NCBI GenBank assembly: GCA_947561395.2
Contig: OX387190.1
Span: forward strand, 35,075,892 to 35,139,891
Length of the DNA: 64,000 nt
Reading direction: 5' to 3'
From: Buxus sempervirens
Lineage: Eukaryota > Streptophyta > Magnoliopsida > Buxales > Buxaceae
The notes beneath the pieces were generated by a model that searched no databases, was not told the origin of the DNA, and saw only the letters and a list, made by a program, of their open reading frames with translations. Of this stretch, positions 40,408 through 51,861 are shown in pieces. A program made the position numbers and the translations under genes. How positions within the stretch are numbered: position 1 is the first letter of the stretch; the number at the start of each line of letters is the position of its first letter.

Positions 40408-40453
40408 TATGCATCTTACATTTTTTTTTTGGTGAAAATTATGCATCTTACAT
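40408..40453 (-). mobile_element. 18-bp tail-only retro-insertion with 14-bp target duplication
   Basis: TATGCATCTTACAT at 40408-40421 and 40440-40453, identical. The 18 bp between are T9 then GGTGAAAAT, i.e. ATTTTCACC followed by poly(A) on minus, like the 3' ends of the other LINE fragments here. Confidence 0.65.
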
Positions 40454-42349
40454 GCTACGGCACCTTTAAATTCCATTGCTATTATTCTTACAAATCGTGT
40501 TTTGCCGCAAAATCACAGGTATAAGATCGGTCTTATTTACGTTCTGGTTCTCGTTCTCGCAGAAACAAGCTTCAAATTGTTGCGGAAGCAAAAAGTAACG
40601 GAGTTCTTGGCGAGTCCTTCATAGCCTTCCAGGTTATTTTCACATTTGTTTAGTTATCATGTTTTTTCCTGGAATTTTGTCATCGATTTGAATTTATAGG
40701 AGATTTCTTGGGCATATGAAAATCTTTCTTTCGCGCTCTATGAATGGACGAATTTTAGGGTTTCTAACTGAAGAAGTAGCACAATTGCTAACGGTATTGT
40801 TTGTTTCGAGGTTATTGTCCTTATTTTTCCTTTTTGCTTGGCTTTATTTCAACTTGGATTTTGACATTGGATACGCAATTATTTGCTGAGACATGCTTGA
40901 AAAGAGAATTGCCTTTTCTTCATCTGAAAGGTGACGCAAGATAAGTGGGTGGATTTATTCCAACATTGATCTTAAGTTTTGTTTCATCACAACGTGATGG
41001 AATTTGCTTGAATTCAATTGATTTATTATTGTCTTTATCTTGTGATGAGATTCAAAGATGCTACCTAATGATTGTCACTTCATGCCTGTTAAAGTTCGTA
41101 TAAATTGAACAGTTTGTCTTGTTTTTGGAGAGTGGTAGCATCTTGAAGATCAGGATTGCATTGGCTAATCATTGCAAACAAATAGCTGCTGAAATAGTCC
41201 ACTAATTTTTCCTGGAAACTGCTACCTTACCATTACATGTAAGCGTGTTTAGTGCTTAAGCCCATTAAGTTAAGTTCTTTTAATATTTTCCTTTTTAGGA
41301 ATGCAAGTCTGTTTCTATCTAATATACGGGTTAAATAAATGCGAAAATGTTGTTTTGTTTATTAGAAAATTTCAGCATGTAAGGGCAATTACTGGAGTTG
41401 AGATGTAATTTAGGAGAGCCTATGAGATTGTATAACAATAATAAAGGTGTGTTCCATGTTAGAAAGACTCAATATTTCATGAAAGGACTACACACAAGTC
41501 TGTGGGAGTGATTGGATCAATAGTTTTATCTTATCAGGCATCTTACATAAGGGCAGCCAGATCTTTGATAATGGCATTGTTACTTATGAAAATTGTGTAT
41601 GTTTTGGTGGGGGTGGGAGGAGGGGAGAGGGAAGGAGGGAGGGGGCACCTGGCTTGGGATGCCCAATGAGACATTTTTTATGGAACTCATCAGCCTTTAA
41701 AGAAATATAGTATCAATGATGTCCTCCAAAATAGAAGGAAGTACAAAGCCTTTTTTTGTTTTTCTTTTTCTGTTGGGCTGAAATTGTTGGATATGGTCCT
41801 GTTGCTGCCTTCGGATATACATAATATGTTTGTCAGATGATGGACATGGTATTGGATTTGGATTTTTTTTTTTTTTTTTGCCTCATTCATGATGTCATTT
41901 TTGGGGTTTTATGGGGGTGTGTGGTGCTACAACCCTTCACATCACAGTTAATCAAGTTATCTTGTTGATTGATAAATTGAAGTTTTTGATGGTTGATAGG
42001 GATTGAATATTGATGGAGTTACTAGGATCTTCGGTAATGGATATTTTTTGTAACTGAAGGGTTTTTTTTTTAGCAAACTACTGCCCTACCATATGAACTT
42101 GGGGTTTTGCATCCTATTCCAGATCTAATTGTGTTGCTAGCTCTCAAATGTCAATCGACATTGTTTGCTTTGTAAGGAGGAAGTAATAAAGTTGAATGTT
42201 TCTTGTAGTGAGATGGTGTATGAAAATATCTAATGCTTCTTGGATTGTTTCGTGCTATATTCGGCTGTATCAATCCTTGGCTTGAAAGTTGAAGGTCGAT
42301 TTTATTATGAAAACAGATTTTGTAAGCTCTCAAAGGTCGTTCTTATTAT

Positions 42350-42516
42350 GGTTTTGAATATCAATATATACGTCGATATATCTAGTGATATACTCTGTTT
42401 CCCTGGGAGGCGATATATGTCCATTAGTGTAATCTTGCTTATTTTCATTGATAAATCAAGTGATATGTCGACTTTTCCTTAGGTGACGATACATCTAGCG
42501 ATATTCAAAACCTAGG
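42350..42516. mobile_element. Palindromic MITE-like segment in the TRB leader intron
   Basis: Left end GGTTTTGAATATCAATATAT and reverse complement of right end AGGTTTTGAATATCGCTAGA share the first dozen bases. The interior is full of GATATATC-like motifs on both arms. No target duplication identified. Confidence 0.5.
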
Positions 42517-42943
42517 TTTTAATCTGGTGCTGACATAACTATTAATGAACTGGTGGATGCATTGGAGATGACTGAAACATTATAATCCATTAGGTAGATT
42601 TAGCCTGCTGATTTCTTGATGTGTAAGATGTAATTGGTTAGGTTCAGGGGGTTCCTACTACCTGTTTTTTGCCCATCTCTCATGGGTATTTTTTTTCTTC
42701 TTGCTTTATAGCTGGTTTTAATGAATGCATATTATCCATCAAAAAAAAAATCCTTTAGGTAGTTAAATGTTAATCTTCATTAGGGTTCACCTATGTTGGT
42801 TGGTTATGAAGAATTATCTCCTTCATGGGAGGTCTACATAAAACATCTTTTTGTGTTCAGTTATCCGTATGGTCTGGTTTTGCTGATACAAGGGACTAGT
42901 TTTGACCTTCCATATTTTTGTAGGAAGGTATTTGGTCCTGTTG

Positions 42944-45900
42944 ATGGGTGCTCCTAAGCAAAAATGGACCTCGGAAGAAGAAGCAGCTCTGAAAGCTGGA
43001 GTGAAGAAGCATGGGGCAGGCAAATGGCGCACAATTCTGAAAGACCCAGAGTTCAGTGGAATTTTGTACCTGCGTTCAAATGTGGATCTCAAGGTATATT
43101 TCCTAACCTTTTGGTAGATACCATAATTTCTTCTAGAAAGGATGTGGCTGTTTGGCTCTGGGGTGGCTCTTTTGACAATTTTATAATCAAATATTAAATG
43201 TGAGCATTCTGATAAAATTAATTGTGTATATCACTCCATGTGTTTTGATGTATATGGTTTCTTCTCTGGATAGGATAAGTGGAGAAACATGAGTGTGACG
43301 GCAAATGGATGGGGGTCTCGAGAGAAAGCTAGGTTAGCACTGAAAAGGAGCCAACAAATCCCTAAGCATGATGATAATCCCATGGCCCTCAGTACCGTAG
43401 TTCAGAGTGATGAAGAAATTGTTGATGTTAAGCCTCTTGCAATTTCCAATGGAACATTGCAGATTGCTGGTCCAAAAAAGTCAATTATAAGGTTAGTCAT
43501 TTCTCAACGTGATGTCATAACTTTATTTTCTGAACCTTGATATGTTGAAATGTTGTCACTCTTTAAAGCGTAGATTATCTATTCAAGCAGCTATGCTTGA
43601 ATTTTTGTGTTACTTTACTCTTTTTATTTAGATGGATAATTATTGATTTGAAAAATGAGTTAAAGTTTGAATTCCTGAAGGATTTGATCAGTTGATTCTA
43701 GAACAATCAGACGGTTCAAAATTTTGTGGTATTTTAGTATGTCAAAAGTCGTCGTCAACATAAGCTAGTTCCCACCGAAGTGGGGTCAGGGAAACTAATT
43801 TTGCCTCTCTATCCCACGCCACCAGAAGTAACCTACATATGTGTGAATCCCAATAACTGGTTTTTCTACCATCACCCCTTTCTTTGACAGACTATCAGAA
43901 CCATCATTAGCCAAGCTGGGCACCTGATTGAATGAAGAGTTCAACTCTAATGCCAAGGCTCTGGCTTTCTATATCAGATGCTGCGACTTCTACCAGCTAA
44001 GTTTGTTGTTTTTTTACATCCATTGTATGATGGTACCACAGTCCCTTGAACAATTAAATTGTGGTGCCTTTCTTTGCTCTCAAATTCCAGACCAGTCAAT
44101 TATGCACTCATTTCTGCTTCTATTGAATTTCCTTCTCCAAAAGGTCTTGAAAAAGCGAGCAGCTCTAGGCCTGAGAAGTCCCTCTATTCTCCTCCAATGC
44201 CTGACTTTTCTGGTTTACCCATAGAACACTCATCAAAATTTAATTTGATGTTTCCAAGGAGTGGGTTAGATCAGACCTTTACTGCCACATTTACTGGGGG
44301 TGCAGTTCACAAATTTCCTTCCACTTTCTAATCATATTCATATCTGATTTCTCCACTTCTTTGAACTCATGAACGATGGATATCGAGAAGATTGTTGATG
44401 ATTTGGCATCCTTTATTACCTTCAAGACATGGAAGTTCTTATCTTCAAAGATCCTTTTATTTCATTCCTTCCATATCAGCCACACAATGGCATAGAATAG
44501 ATATGAGCAAATAGTCTTCCCTCTGCCACTTAAGGCATAGATAATATCATAATTGCATACTAGGAAAACACAGTTTCACTGAAAATATGGCTGTATTCAG
44601 AACCATTTTTTTTTGCTGAGACAAACGGGTGTGAGCATTTATAGTGAGACAGATTCTAGTATGCTAATGTGGGAAATTTATTTAATGAGAATTAGAAACA
44701 TTTGCGTTCAGGAACTAAGGTCAAGTGTCACTTTGGAAATATTTATACTGTTTTGCATACAAGTAGGCACTTCCTATGCTAAATGGGAACTTTTCATTTT
44801 TGTAGGTTGGATAATCTTATAATGGAGGCGATTACCAATTTGAAGGAGCCCAGTGGTTCTAACAAGACAGCAATTGCCACTTACATAGAGGTATTTATAT
44901 TCCCTGTAGAATTAATGTTGTAGTTGCAGAATTAAATCTGGAAATAGTCAAAGGCTCAAACTGCGGGGACTTTCTAGTGCCTGTAACATTTTTGGTCTCT
45001 ACATTTCACAAATTGACTTCCCATCCAATGTCCAAATACTTTGTCAATATTGATAAGCACCTGTAGGAAACCCTCCAATGTCCAAATGCTTTGTCAATAC
45101 CTGTAAGCACGTGTAGATAACTCTTATCAAATTTTAATATAGCATGGGAAGACCATATGGATGTTCAAATCGATGAGTAATAAGTAAGTTCAAACTTTTG
45201 CTTATATTCTGTTTGAAGTGGTATTGATCTTTCTGTAATTTTTCATTTTGTAGGAGCAATATTGGGCTCCGCCAAATTTTAAAAGGCTTTTGTCGGCAAA
45301 ATTAAAGCTTTTGACAGCTTGTGGAAAGTTGATTAAGGTAATTGATATTCCAATTGTTCAACAGATGTTGCTAGTGAGACTGATAGGTTGGCTTTTCAGG
45401 AGCTGAAATAATCTGGAACCATTGTGAAAAAAAAAATGTAATCTTTTCTCTATTCTGGTTTTTATTATTCTCTGTTCCTCCTAATAGGGCGTATAAAAAC
45501 CAGTTATATGGCATTGTTGTACTATCTTGAGTGGGATATAACTTAAGATAAAATTACTGAAACATAGGATTATTGAGGTGTGTGGTGTTGAACATCCCAC
45601 TATGCATGTGAGCAGTTCAGAAGATGTCCTCCACTCCCTGTGGATGGAGTTTGCCCCTCCTCCGTAAGGAAAAAAATATTGCTTGCACTCAGAAGAAGTT
45701 TTTAAAAAGCCCTCATTTTTTCTTTCTTTTCCATTTGTTGCTGTTTTGATTTGGGTTTGAAGGATCACACTATACTAATTGGGGGTGTTATAGCTAATAT
45801 GGATTTATTGTTTGTGATTCACGTTGTACTTGTAATGGATGGTATCCTTTGACCCATGAGTTATCTATTCTTTTATGTCTAATTTTAATTATGCAATCTA

Positions 45901-48097
45901 CTACCAAAAGCACAAAATCACAGTTTACCTATCTCATATCAGAATGCCAATAGTCTTGTGGCATATGCAACTTAATGTTTTTGTTCCTATTGTTACAAAT
46001 GCATCTTTTGTGGCAATCAGTAGGTATATTATTATTATTTTTTTCTTTTCTTGGTTTGATAACTAATTGTTTTCTTTTTTTGGTTTAATAACTAATTGTT
46101 CAGGGAAACTAGAAACTTATATAAAATCTATCATCTAGTGGCCATTCATAAATATCCAATGATATTAGTATATTTGTTCCCATGTAGTATTTTCATTGAC
46201 CATATATACTTTGGAATGGTATTCATCCTTATCTTCATTTTGATGAAGAGTTACCAGGCTTCGTTGATGATCTGATTTTTTGGCTAGGTAAACAAACAAG
46301 TACCTAAGGAACTTGCACTGCGCACTCATATTGGAGTAGTTCAGATTTGAGTTTGGGTAGATTTAGAATTAGAAAGATATAGAACTTTATCTTGCTAGTT
46401 GCTATGAGCATTTCAGGAGGGTTCTTAGAAAATTTCAGTTAGAGCATTTGGTCAATGTTATTGACTCCATCTTCTCCTCTCTCTCTCACATCCTCTGTGA
46501 TCTGTTTTAACTGCAGTACTTAAGTTGTGACTTCTGTTGGGATTGAATAATAATGCCGCGATTGCCATTTTATGCCAGGTAAAACGCAAGTACAGGATTG
46601 CACCTGGTTCTGCTTTTTCTGAAGGAAGAAAAAGCTCCTCACTGTTACTCCTGGAGGAAAAGCAGAGGGATTTTCCCAGAGTAGACAAAGATGATATTAA
46701 TATTCTTAAACCCCAGATTGATGCAGAGTTAGCAAAAATGAGGAACATGACTGCTCAGGAGGCTGCTGCAGTTGCTGCACGAGCAGTTGCAGAGGCAGAA
46801 GCAGCAATGGCAGAAGCTGAAGAAGCAGCACGGGAGGCTGAGGCAGCAGAAGCTGACGCAGAAGCAGCGCAAGCTTTTGCAGAAGCAGCAATGAAGACAT
46901 TGACAGGGAGAAACACCCCAAAGATGGTATAACCTCTTTCAGTATTTCGGATTTTTCCAGTACATCTTTTCTAATATATCCTCGTTTTTAGGCTTAGGTA
47001 CCATGTTTGAGTGCCTTCCAGAAGCTCTGTTGATAGGCGTGCTCAGAAAAATTCTTTAACATCCTGCAAAGAAGATTTAGATGAACTTTCTTCTTGAAAA
47101 GCAAATTTCCAGCTTGAGTTTTCTTTCCATATCAATACATTGGTCATTCATGCTCTTTTTGCCCCTTTTCTGCATTTGATGACTGCATTTTGAGATTTTT
47201 GTCAGTGTAGACTGAGACTAATGTTAAATTCACAATTTTGGGACTAGGAGTATCAGTGTATACGTGATAGCCAACAAACCGGATAGGACTAAACATGTTT
47301 AATAAGTTATGGTTTTTAGAGAAGGTAACTTGTACGAGGTTTCTTACGTTTGTTAAGTAATTTACTGTTTACTTTCTATCCTTATAGAGAAGGTAACTTG
47401 TGACTAAATAAAAATTACAAAATTTATTAAATGATCAAATCAAAAACCAAGTAAAAATCTGATTTGCTGAATTTTATTTTTTAATTGTCAATTTATGGTA
47501 GATATTCATTTATTCCATGCATGATATATAATGTGTCAGGTGTTATTATGTTAAAAGTGGGAGTAGACACTTCTGCAAATTCAATTATGGAGCAAATATA
47601 TGATACCCTATGGATGTTTCTTGGAAACCAGGTACTTGTGGGTTCAGTTCTAGCACTAATGGTAACAACCTTGGAGCAGGAACTGATAAGGCCATGACCT
47701 ATTCCATATAATGGGGTTTTACTCCGGCACTTGTTTTTCCCATCCTGAATTTAGCCTGTTGACATCCCTAGTTAGGAATAAAGATACATTATTTTAGACC
47801 TAAGAATTACATGGTCCTGCATGGGTTTTAACTTTGGCCAAGAGCAAGTTAGTTCTACTCATAGGTGCCCATGGATCATTTGGCTGTCATTTTCCATATT
47901 TATCTTGCTATATTAGAGAACAAGGTCAACTGTCTGTACTTTCCCGATGGCACTGCTGTTGAAGTAGCCCAGTTATGCTGTGCCTGATAGATCATATATT
48001 TCTCAACATTTTCTAGGGTAAATACGTGTTGTAGCCCCATGTCATTTTTTTAATCATATTGGTTTCCTTCTAAATTCTGCAGATGGTCCATGCATGA
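42944..48097 (+). CDS. Telomere repeat-binding factor, single Myb histone type (TRB/SMH)
   Basis: Plant-specific DNA-binding protein that binds telomere repeats and telo-boxes and recruits chromatin complexes (PRC2 and others). Exons: 42944-43093, 43274-43491, 44806-44890, 45254-45337, 46579-46926, 48083-48097; 900 nt, 299 aa. Domain order: N-terminal Myb/SANT (residues about 5-62; [20 protein letters not shown], then the telobox motif [12 protein letters not shown] at 47-58). Next a central histone H1/H5 globular domain (about 124-190; [20 protein letters not shown] ... [17 protein letters not shown]). Last a C-terminal Ala/Glu-rich coiled coil (about 237-284), as in TRB1-3. The final 15-nt exon (MVHA, stop) is supported by TTCTGCAG|ATG at 48083; if exon 5 were not spliced the protein would end after KMV at 46932, nearly the same. 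Intron 2 contains a decayed LINE fragment. A leader intron is likely. Confidence 0.93.
44345..44532 (-). pseudogene. Decayed LINE ORF2 C-terminal fragment in TRB intron 2
   Basis: Minus-strand translation gives [13 protein letters not shown], a stop, then [18 protein letters not shown] and, further on, FKEVE. The core W.IWKERN.RIFE is the conserved C-terminal region of plant non-LTR retrotransposon ORF2. The stop sits where relatives have Arg (CGA to TGA), a typical methyl-CpG decay. Element limits not found. Confidence 0.65.
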
Positions 48098-48739
48098 TAG
48101 AGACCTTGCAAATGGCTATTGTGAGCAAAGAACAGAAAATCATGAAGAAGTTCACCTTGTCCTGACTTGGATGAACTTGCAGATGAATCTATGTTTTCTG
48201 CCGTGTCTATATCTGTAAATATGGTAAGGAGCTATATGTTATAGCTGGCTGGTATGACGTAGGGTTCATTATTCATATATTCCCATGAATCTGAGCTCTA
48301 GAATATATGTCTTGACCAGCTGAGTCCACAAAAAGTTTCAGCTAACAGCCTCATCTGCCAAGACGACTCTTTTTTTTGTAGCTTCTTGTTCCAGGGCTGA
48401 AGGGTGTAATTCGTAGAGAAGTTTAAAACTGCAGCAACAAGCAGAAAGTGGGAAAGAAGAAATATAAACGTTCCAGCTCATCTGACTTTAATTGAATCCT
48501 TGGGGTGGTGTTTGATGGGCAGGAGAAACCTTTGGGAGTTGCTTTTAAAATTGCTTGTACCTCTATTGTATTCATCTATTATTTTCTGTTTTGAGTATTA
48601 TTTTAATTTTACGTTTCAATTCTAAAAGGGCTTATACGGGCGAAATTGTTATGCCGTTTTACGAGTTATTGCCATGCTTGTTGGGACCCTGGCCCTGTGT
48701 TGTGACATACGGTGTCATGCATAAATGCAGTCTATTTAT

Positions 48740-49505
48740 AAGAGGCGGCAATGGGTTGAGTTGGGTCAAGTTCGGGCGGGTTACTAAAGGCTAAATGGGT
48801 TGAGAAAAGATTAACCCTAACACAGCCCGGTAATAAATGGGCTTGAATCCGACCCAACCCATGTCTTTTTATAATTTATTTTAATTTTAATTCCATTCTA
48901 ATTTTAAATATGCTTATATAAAACTTTATTTAACATATGGAGATTTTAATAAATACTATAATAAACATGATTTCTTTTCAAAAAAAAAAAATTGGTTATT
49001 TTTTTCTTGTGAAGAAGTTTGAATTATCTAAAAGTCAATTAAATAGATTTAAATAAAATTACAATAGTTAGTCTCAAATGCATACAACTTGTAATATCTA
49101 TTAACACAACAATAACTCATATTACCTAGATATTTCATAATCTATAAACAGATATGGAAATTTTATTAATTCTCATAATTTAATGAAATTATATTATTCA
49201 TAAAAATAATTTAATAATTAACGTTCCAAGCTATAAACTAGTGTACTTCATTAGCTAAGTATTGTTGATAACATAATAAAATATAATATAAATAGGGTAT
49301 AAGAGAAAAATAAGGAAAAAATAAACTTAAAATTTAAACGCTACCAAAAGGTTGGTGGGTTGGGTTTGCGTTAACCCATTTGTAGATTGGTTGAGAAATT
49401 CTAAACCCACCCAACCCAATAAGTAAACGGGTCAACACGAACTTGTTTAATTGGGTTGGTTCGGGTGGGTTGATAGGTTGGCTCAGAAATTACTGGCTCT
49501 AACTT
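48740..49505. mobile_element. Possible hAT-like non-autonomous element (GGGTTGGG-rich ends)
   Basis: The left end reads AGAGGCGGCAATGGGTTG; the reverse complement of the right end begins AGAGCCAGTAATTTCTGAG. Both ends have GGGTT(G)GGT runs with opposite sense in part. The interior is AT-rich and non-coding. TAGRGGYGGCAATGGG-type termini occur in hAT MITEs of plants, but I could not find an exact 8-bp target duplication. Confidence 0.35.
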
Positions 49506-50135
49506 ATCTAATATCTATGAATACTTGTATTAAGTGTAATGTAATAAGTATATTTAGATATGTAATAAATATTTAAGATATACTTAATAATTTAGATGTC
49601 TATTTGTTTAATTAAGTAAATGTGTATAATTAATTAGTGTGTGTATGCACATATAAATATATTATTTTATAACTTCTAATTGAAGTACGCACTTCATACT
49701 TTTGTATCAAGCATAGTGCATAATTATGTATAAAATTTTCCATTTTATTAAGTTTATTTAAAAAATAAAACCAAGTCTAAAGCGGTCGTATATATAGCAG
49801 TTAACGATAATTATACAGCCGTTTAATTGGTCCTTGGTTTTGCGCTTTGTTGTGCCTACGCGCTGCGTATGCATGGCACAAAATCAGGGAATAGTACGGC
49901 CCACATGGAGCCGGATCAAAGGGGCCATGCCATCCTGTGCTCAGACATGGCAAATTAGATCAATTTAAGGGTGTGGAATGGACAGACGATCTTAGTAACC
50001 TTCCATTGAAGCCTTGAAGGGACGGAAATCTGACAACTCTAGCAAACACGTTTTAGTGATTCTCGGGTTACGCCCAGCCCACATCCTCTCCTCCAAAATA
50101 TTTTCTTGGAATGAAATCGTGTATTGCCTTTTCCT

Positions 50136-50289
50136 CATTTGGTCACTGATGCGATCGTGAAATGCTATTATGTGGAGCATCTTACATTCAGTGTTTTTTC
50201 ATGTGGCATAACATTTAAAATAATTAAAAAATATTGACCGTGAGATACTTCACATAACAGCATCTCACAGTCGCATCAACAACCAAATT
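50136..50289. mobile_element. Hairpin MITE, about 154 bp
   Basis: The left half, starting CATTTGGTCACTGATGCGAT, and the reverse complement of the right half, starting CAATTTGGTTGTTGATGCGA, match over roughly 60 bp (GTGAAATGCTATTATGTGGA / GTGAGATGCTGTTATGTGAA). The whole segment can fold on itself. No coding sequence; target duplication unclear. Confidence 0.65.
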
Positions 50290-50565
50290 GGGGGAAATGC
50301 AACAGACGATTTCTTCCTAAAATCCCTTACTCCATTTTTACTACATTAAGGAGAGAGGACGGCAAATGTCCTCGTGGGTCCTAATGCCAAATTCCTCACG
50401 AATGCATCTGTTAGGTTTGCCGTTATATGAGATTGAAGAAACCTAAAACTCAAAACAAAGTCATTGAAGAAAAGAAGGGATTCAACACCTTTTGGCACAA
50501 TGGAACTTCTTCGGTGCAGAAGATTCGAAGAAGACGATGAGTTGAAGAGACCCAATTCTTCAAAG

Positions 50566-50688
50566 CCATCTTCTTGAGTTCTTTTTTTTATTTGGGGTGA
50601 AAAGCCAAGCTTATATGCATTCAAGGACAAAAACCAAGATTACATAGACACCCTGTCGAAAAATACAGAAGGACCATCTTCTTGAGTT
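50566..50688 (-). mobile_element. 93-bp truncated LINE/SINE-like insertion with 15-bp target duplication
   Basis: CCATCTTCTTGAGTT at 50566-50580 and again at 50674-50688, identical. The insert starts with CTTTTTTTTATTTGGGGTG, i.e. a poly(A) tail after CACCCCAAAT on minus. No coding sequence fits in so short a piece. Confidence 0.75.
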
Positions 50689-51006
50689 GAGGACAATGAG
50701 ATGAGTTTATTTATTTCAGAAAACCTTCAAACCCTTTTGTTTGATGACGGCTGGGTTGGGGATTTTTTTTTATATTTGAGAACGTCATTAACGTTTTGCT
50801 TTAACGTTAGCGTTGGGACTGTGGCCCATGATGACACTTGGCGTTCTCTCATCAACGTAGTAAAAACGGAGTAGGAGATTTTGGAGGAGAGGATGTAGCT
50901 TCTGCATGTATAGCGATATAATTGGCAGAAGCATGGGTTTCCCGTTTCCATGACTGAAACTTTCCTCTGCGTTTCTGTTTCTTGTTTGGTTATTGTCGAT
51001 TAACGA

Positions 51007-51372
51007 TTCATCACTCTCTAGATTTTTTTTTTTGGTGGGAAACGGGGAAGCTGAAATTGAATTAATCTGGAATATGATTTGTACAAACATATCTAGCAGA
51101 GGAGCATCCCAAAAAATCCGCAAGCACAGCGGCATGGATCTCCTTAGGGTAACTATTTAACTAACAACAAGACCAAAAGTTGAGACCAAAATTAGCTAAT
51201 TGATCAGCACATGCATTTGCTTCTCTATAAGCAAAAGAAAATCGAAAATCTGAAAAACAAGTACATAGCAAAACGGCTTCATTGAGCAGAGCAGCAATCT
51301 TCCAAGGTTGATTGTGAGTCTTGCCAAAACTTTCAACTAACCCCTTGGAGCCACTTTCATCACTCTCTAGAT
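51007..51372 (-). mobile_element. 332-bp 5'-truncated LINE with RNase H tail and perfect 17-bp target duplication
   Basis: TTCATCACTCTCTAGAT at 51007-51023 and at 51356-51372, identical. The insert (51024-51355) begins with T11 then GGTGGGAAACGGGG (minus: a poly(A) tail after CCCACC). Its minus frame, stopping at 51161-51163, contains FRFSFAYREANACADQLANF, the end of the plant LINE RNase H-like domain. The perfect duplication suggests a fairly recent insertion. Confidence 0.88.
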
Positions 51373-51861
51373 GGTGGTGTCCCAAAACAAATGCTCCATG
51401 CACAACTCGTTCGGAGAACCTACGCGTGTTCAACTATAGTTTAGTTCGTACATTTCACAAATTATCAATATCAAAAACATTCAACCCATGAGACATATTC
51501 TTATTGAGTAATTGTCTGAATCGCCAAACCCTCATCAATTATTTAAGTTCTCTGCGATACGTTTTTGTTCAACAGAATTTGAAATATTCCAAATTAGATG
51601 AAATAAATGGAACTTTGATGAAGAATTTTTTTTTTCTTTTTTGGGTACTTCGATGAGTATTTTACAGCACCGAGGTTTTTGAGGACGGAGAAGTCGATGC
51701 TCTCATTTCTCTACCAGTCGCCATTGTCCCAGAAAGACTTTCTGAAAGAGGATTTCTTGTTTCTTCAAGAATCGATCAAGGGCCTTATTGTACTCTGTTT
51801 CGTAGCCACTCCTAGAGTTTCCCTTTCAATTTTCAAAAACCGAGTGAGGGAAGCATTCAAC

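Larger units (their letters stand above)
39869..42943. other. Divergent promoter region of NDUFS4 and TRB, with probable TRB 5' UTR intron
   Basis: The first 700 bp hold promoter motifs (GGCCCA, telo-box) and an 18-bp retro-insertion. A probable non-coding first TRB exon ends at AGCCTTCCAG|GTTATT (donor GT at 40633). The matching acceptor TTTTTGTAG lies at about 42915-42923, leaving a roughly 2.3-kb leader intron. That intron contains a palindromic MITE-like segment (42350-42516). No protein gene seen. Confidence 0.5.
48098..51861. other. Repeat-bearing spacer between TRB and the F-box genes
   Basis: Contains the TRB 3' UTR (to about 48560), a GGGTTGGG-flanked AT-rich block (48740-49505), and a hairpin MITE (50136-50289). 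Two truncated LINE insertions (50581-50673, 51024-51355) and the start of the F-box tandem unit (from about 51413) complete it. No protein gene recognised; the 95-codon minus ORF near 50346-50630 is unassigned. Confidence 0.55.

Noticed and set aside
43740..43925. Segment with GAAGTGGGGTCAGGG, resembling a common plant repeat
   Set aside because: Looks like widely dispersed repetitive DNA in TRB intron 2, but no ends or duplication could be defined.
46706..46921. Leu-rich minus ORF
   Set aside because: Antisense of the Ala/Glu-rich coiled coil of the TRB gene.
51679..51861. N-terminal extension of F-box copy 1
   Set aside because: Open frame upstream of MADLNDPN is not shared with copy 2, and it crosses the changed promoter block; treated as leader.
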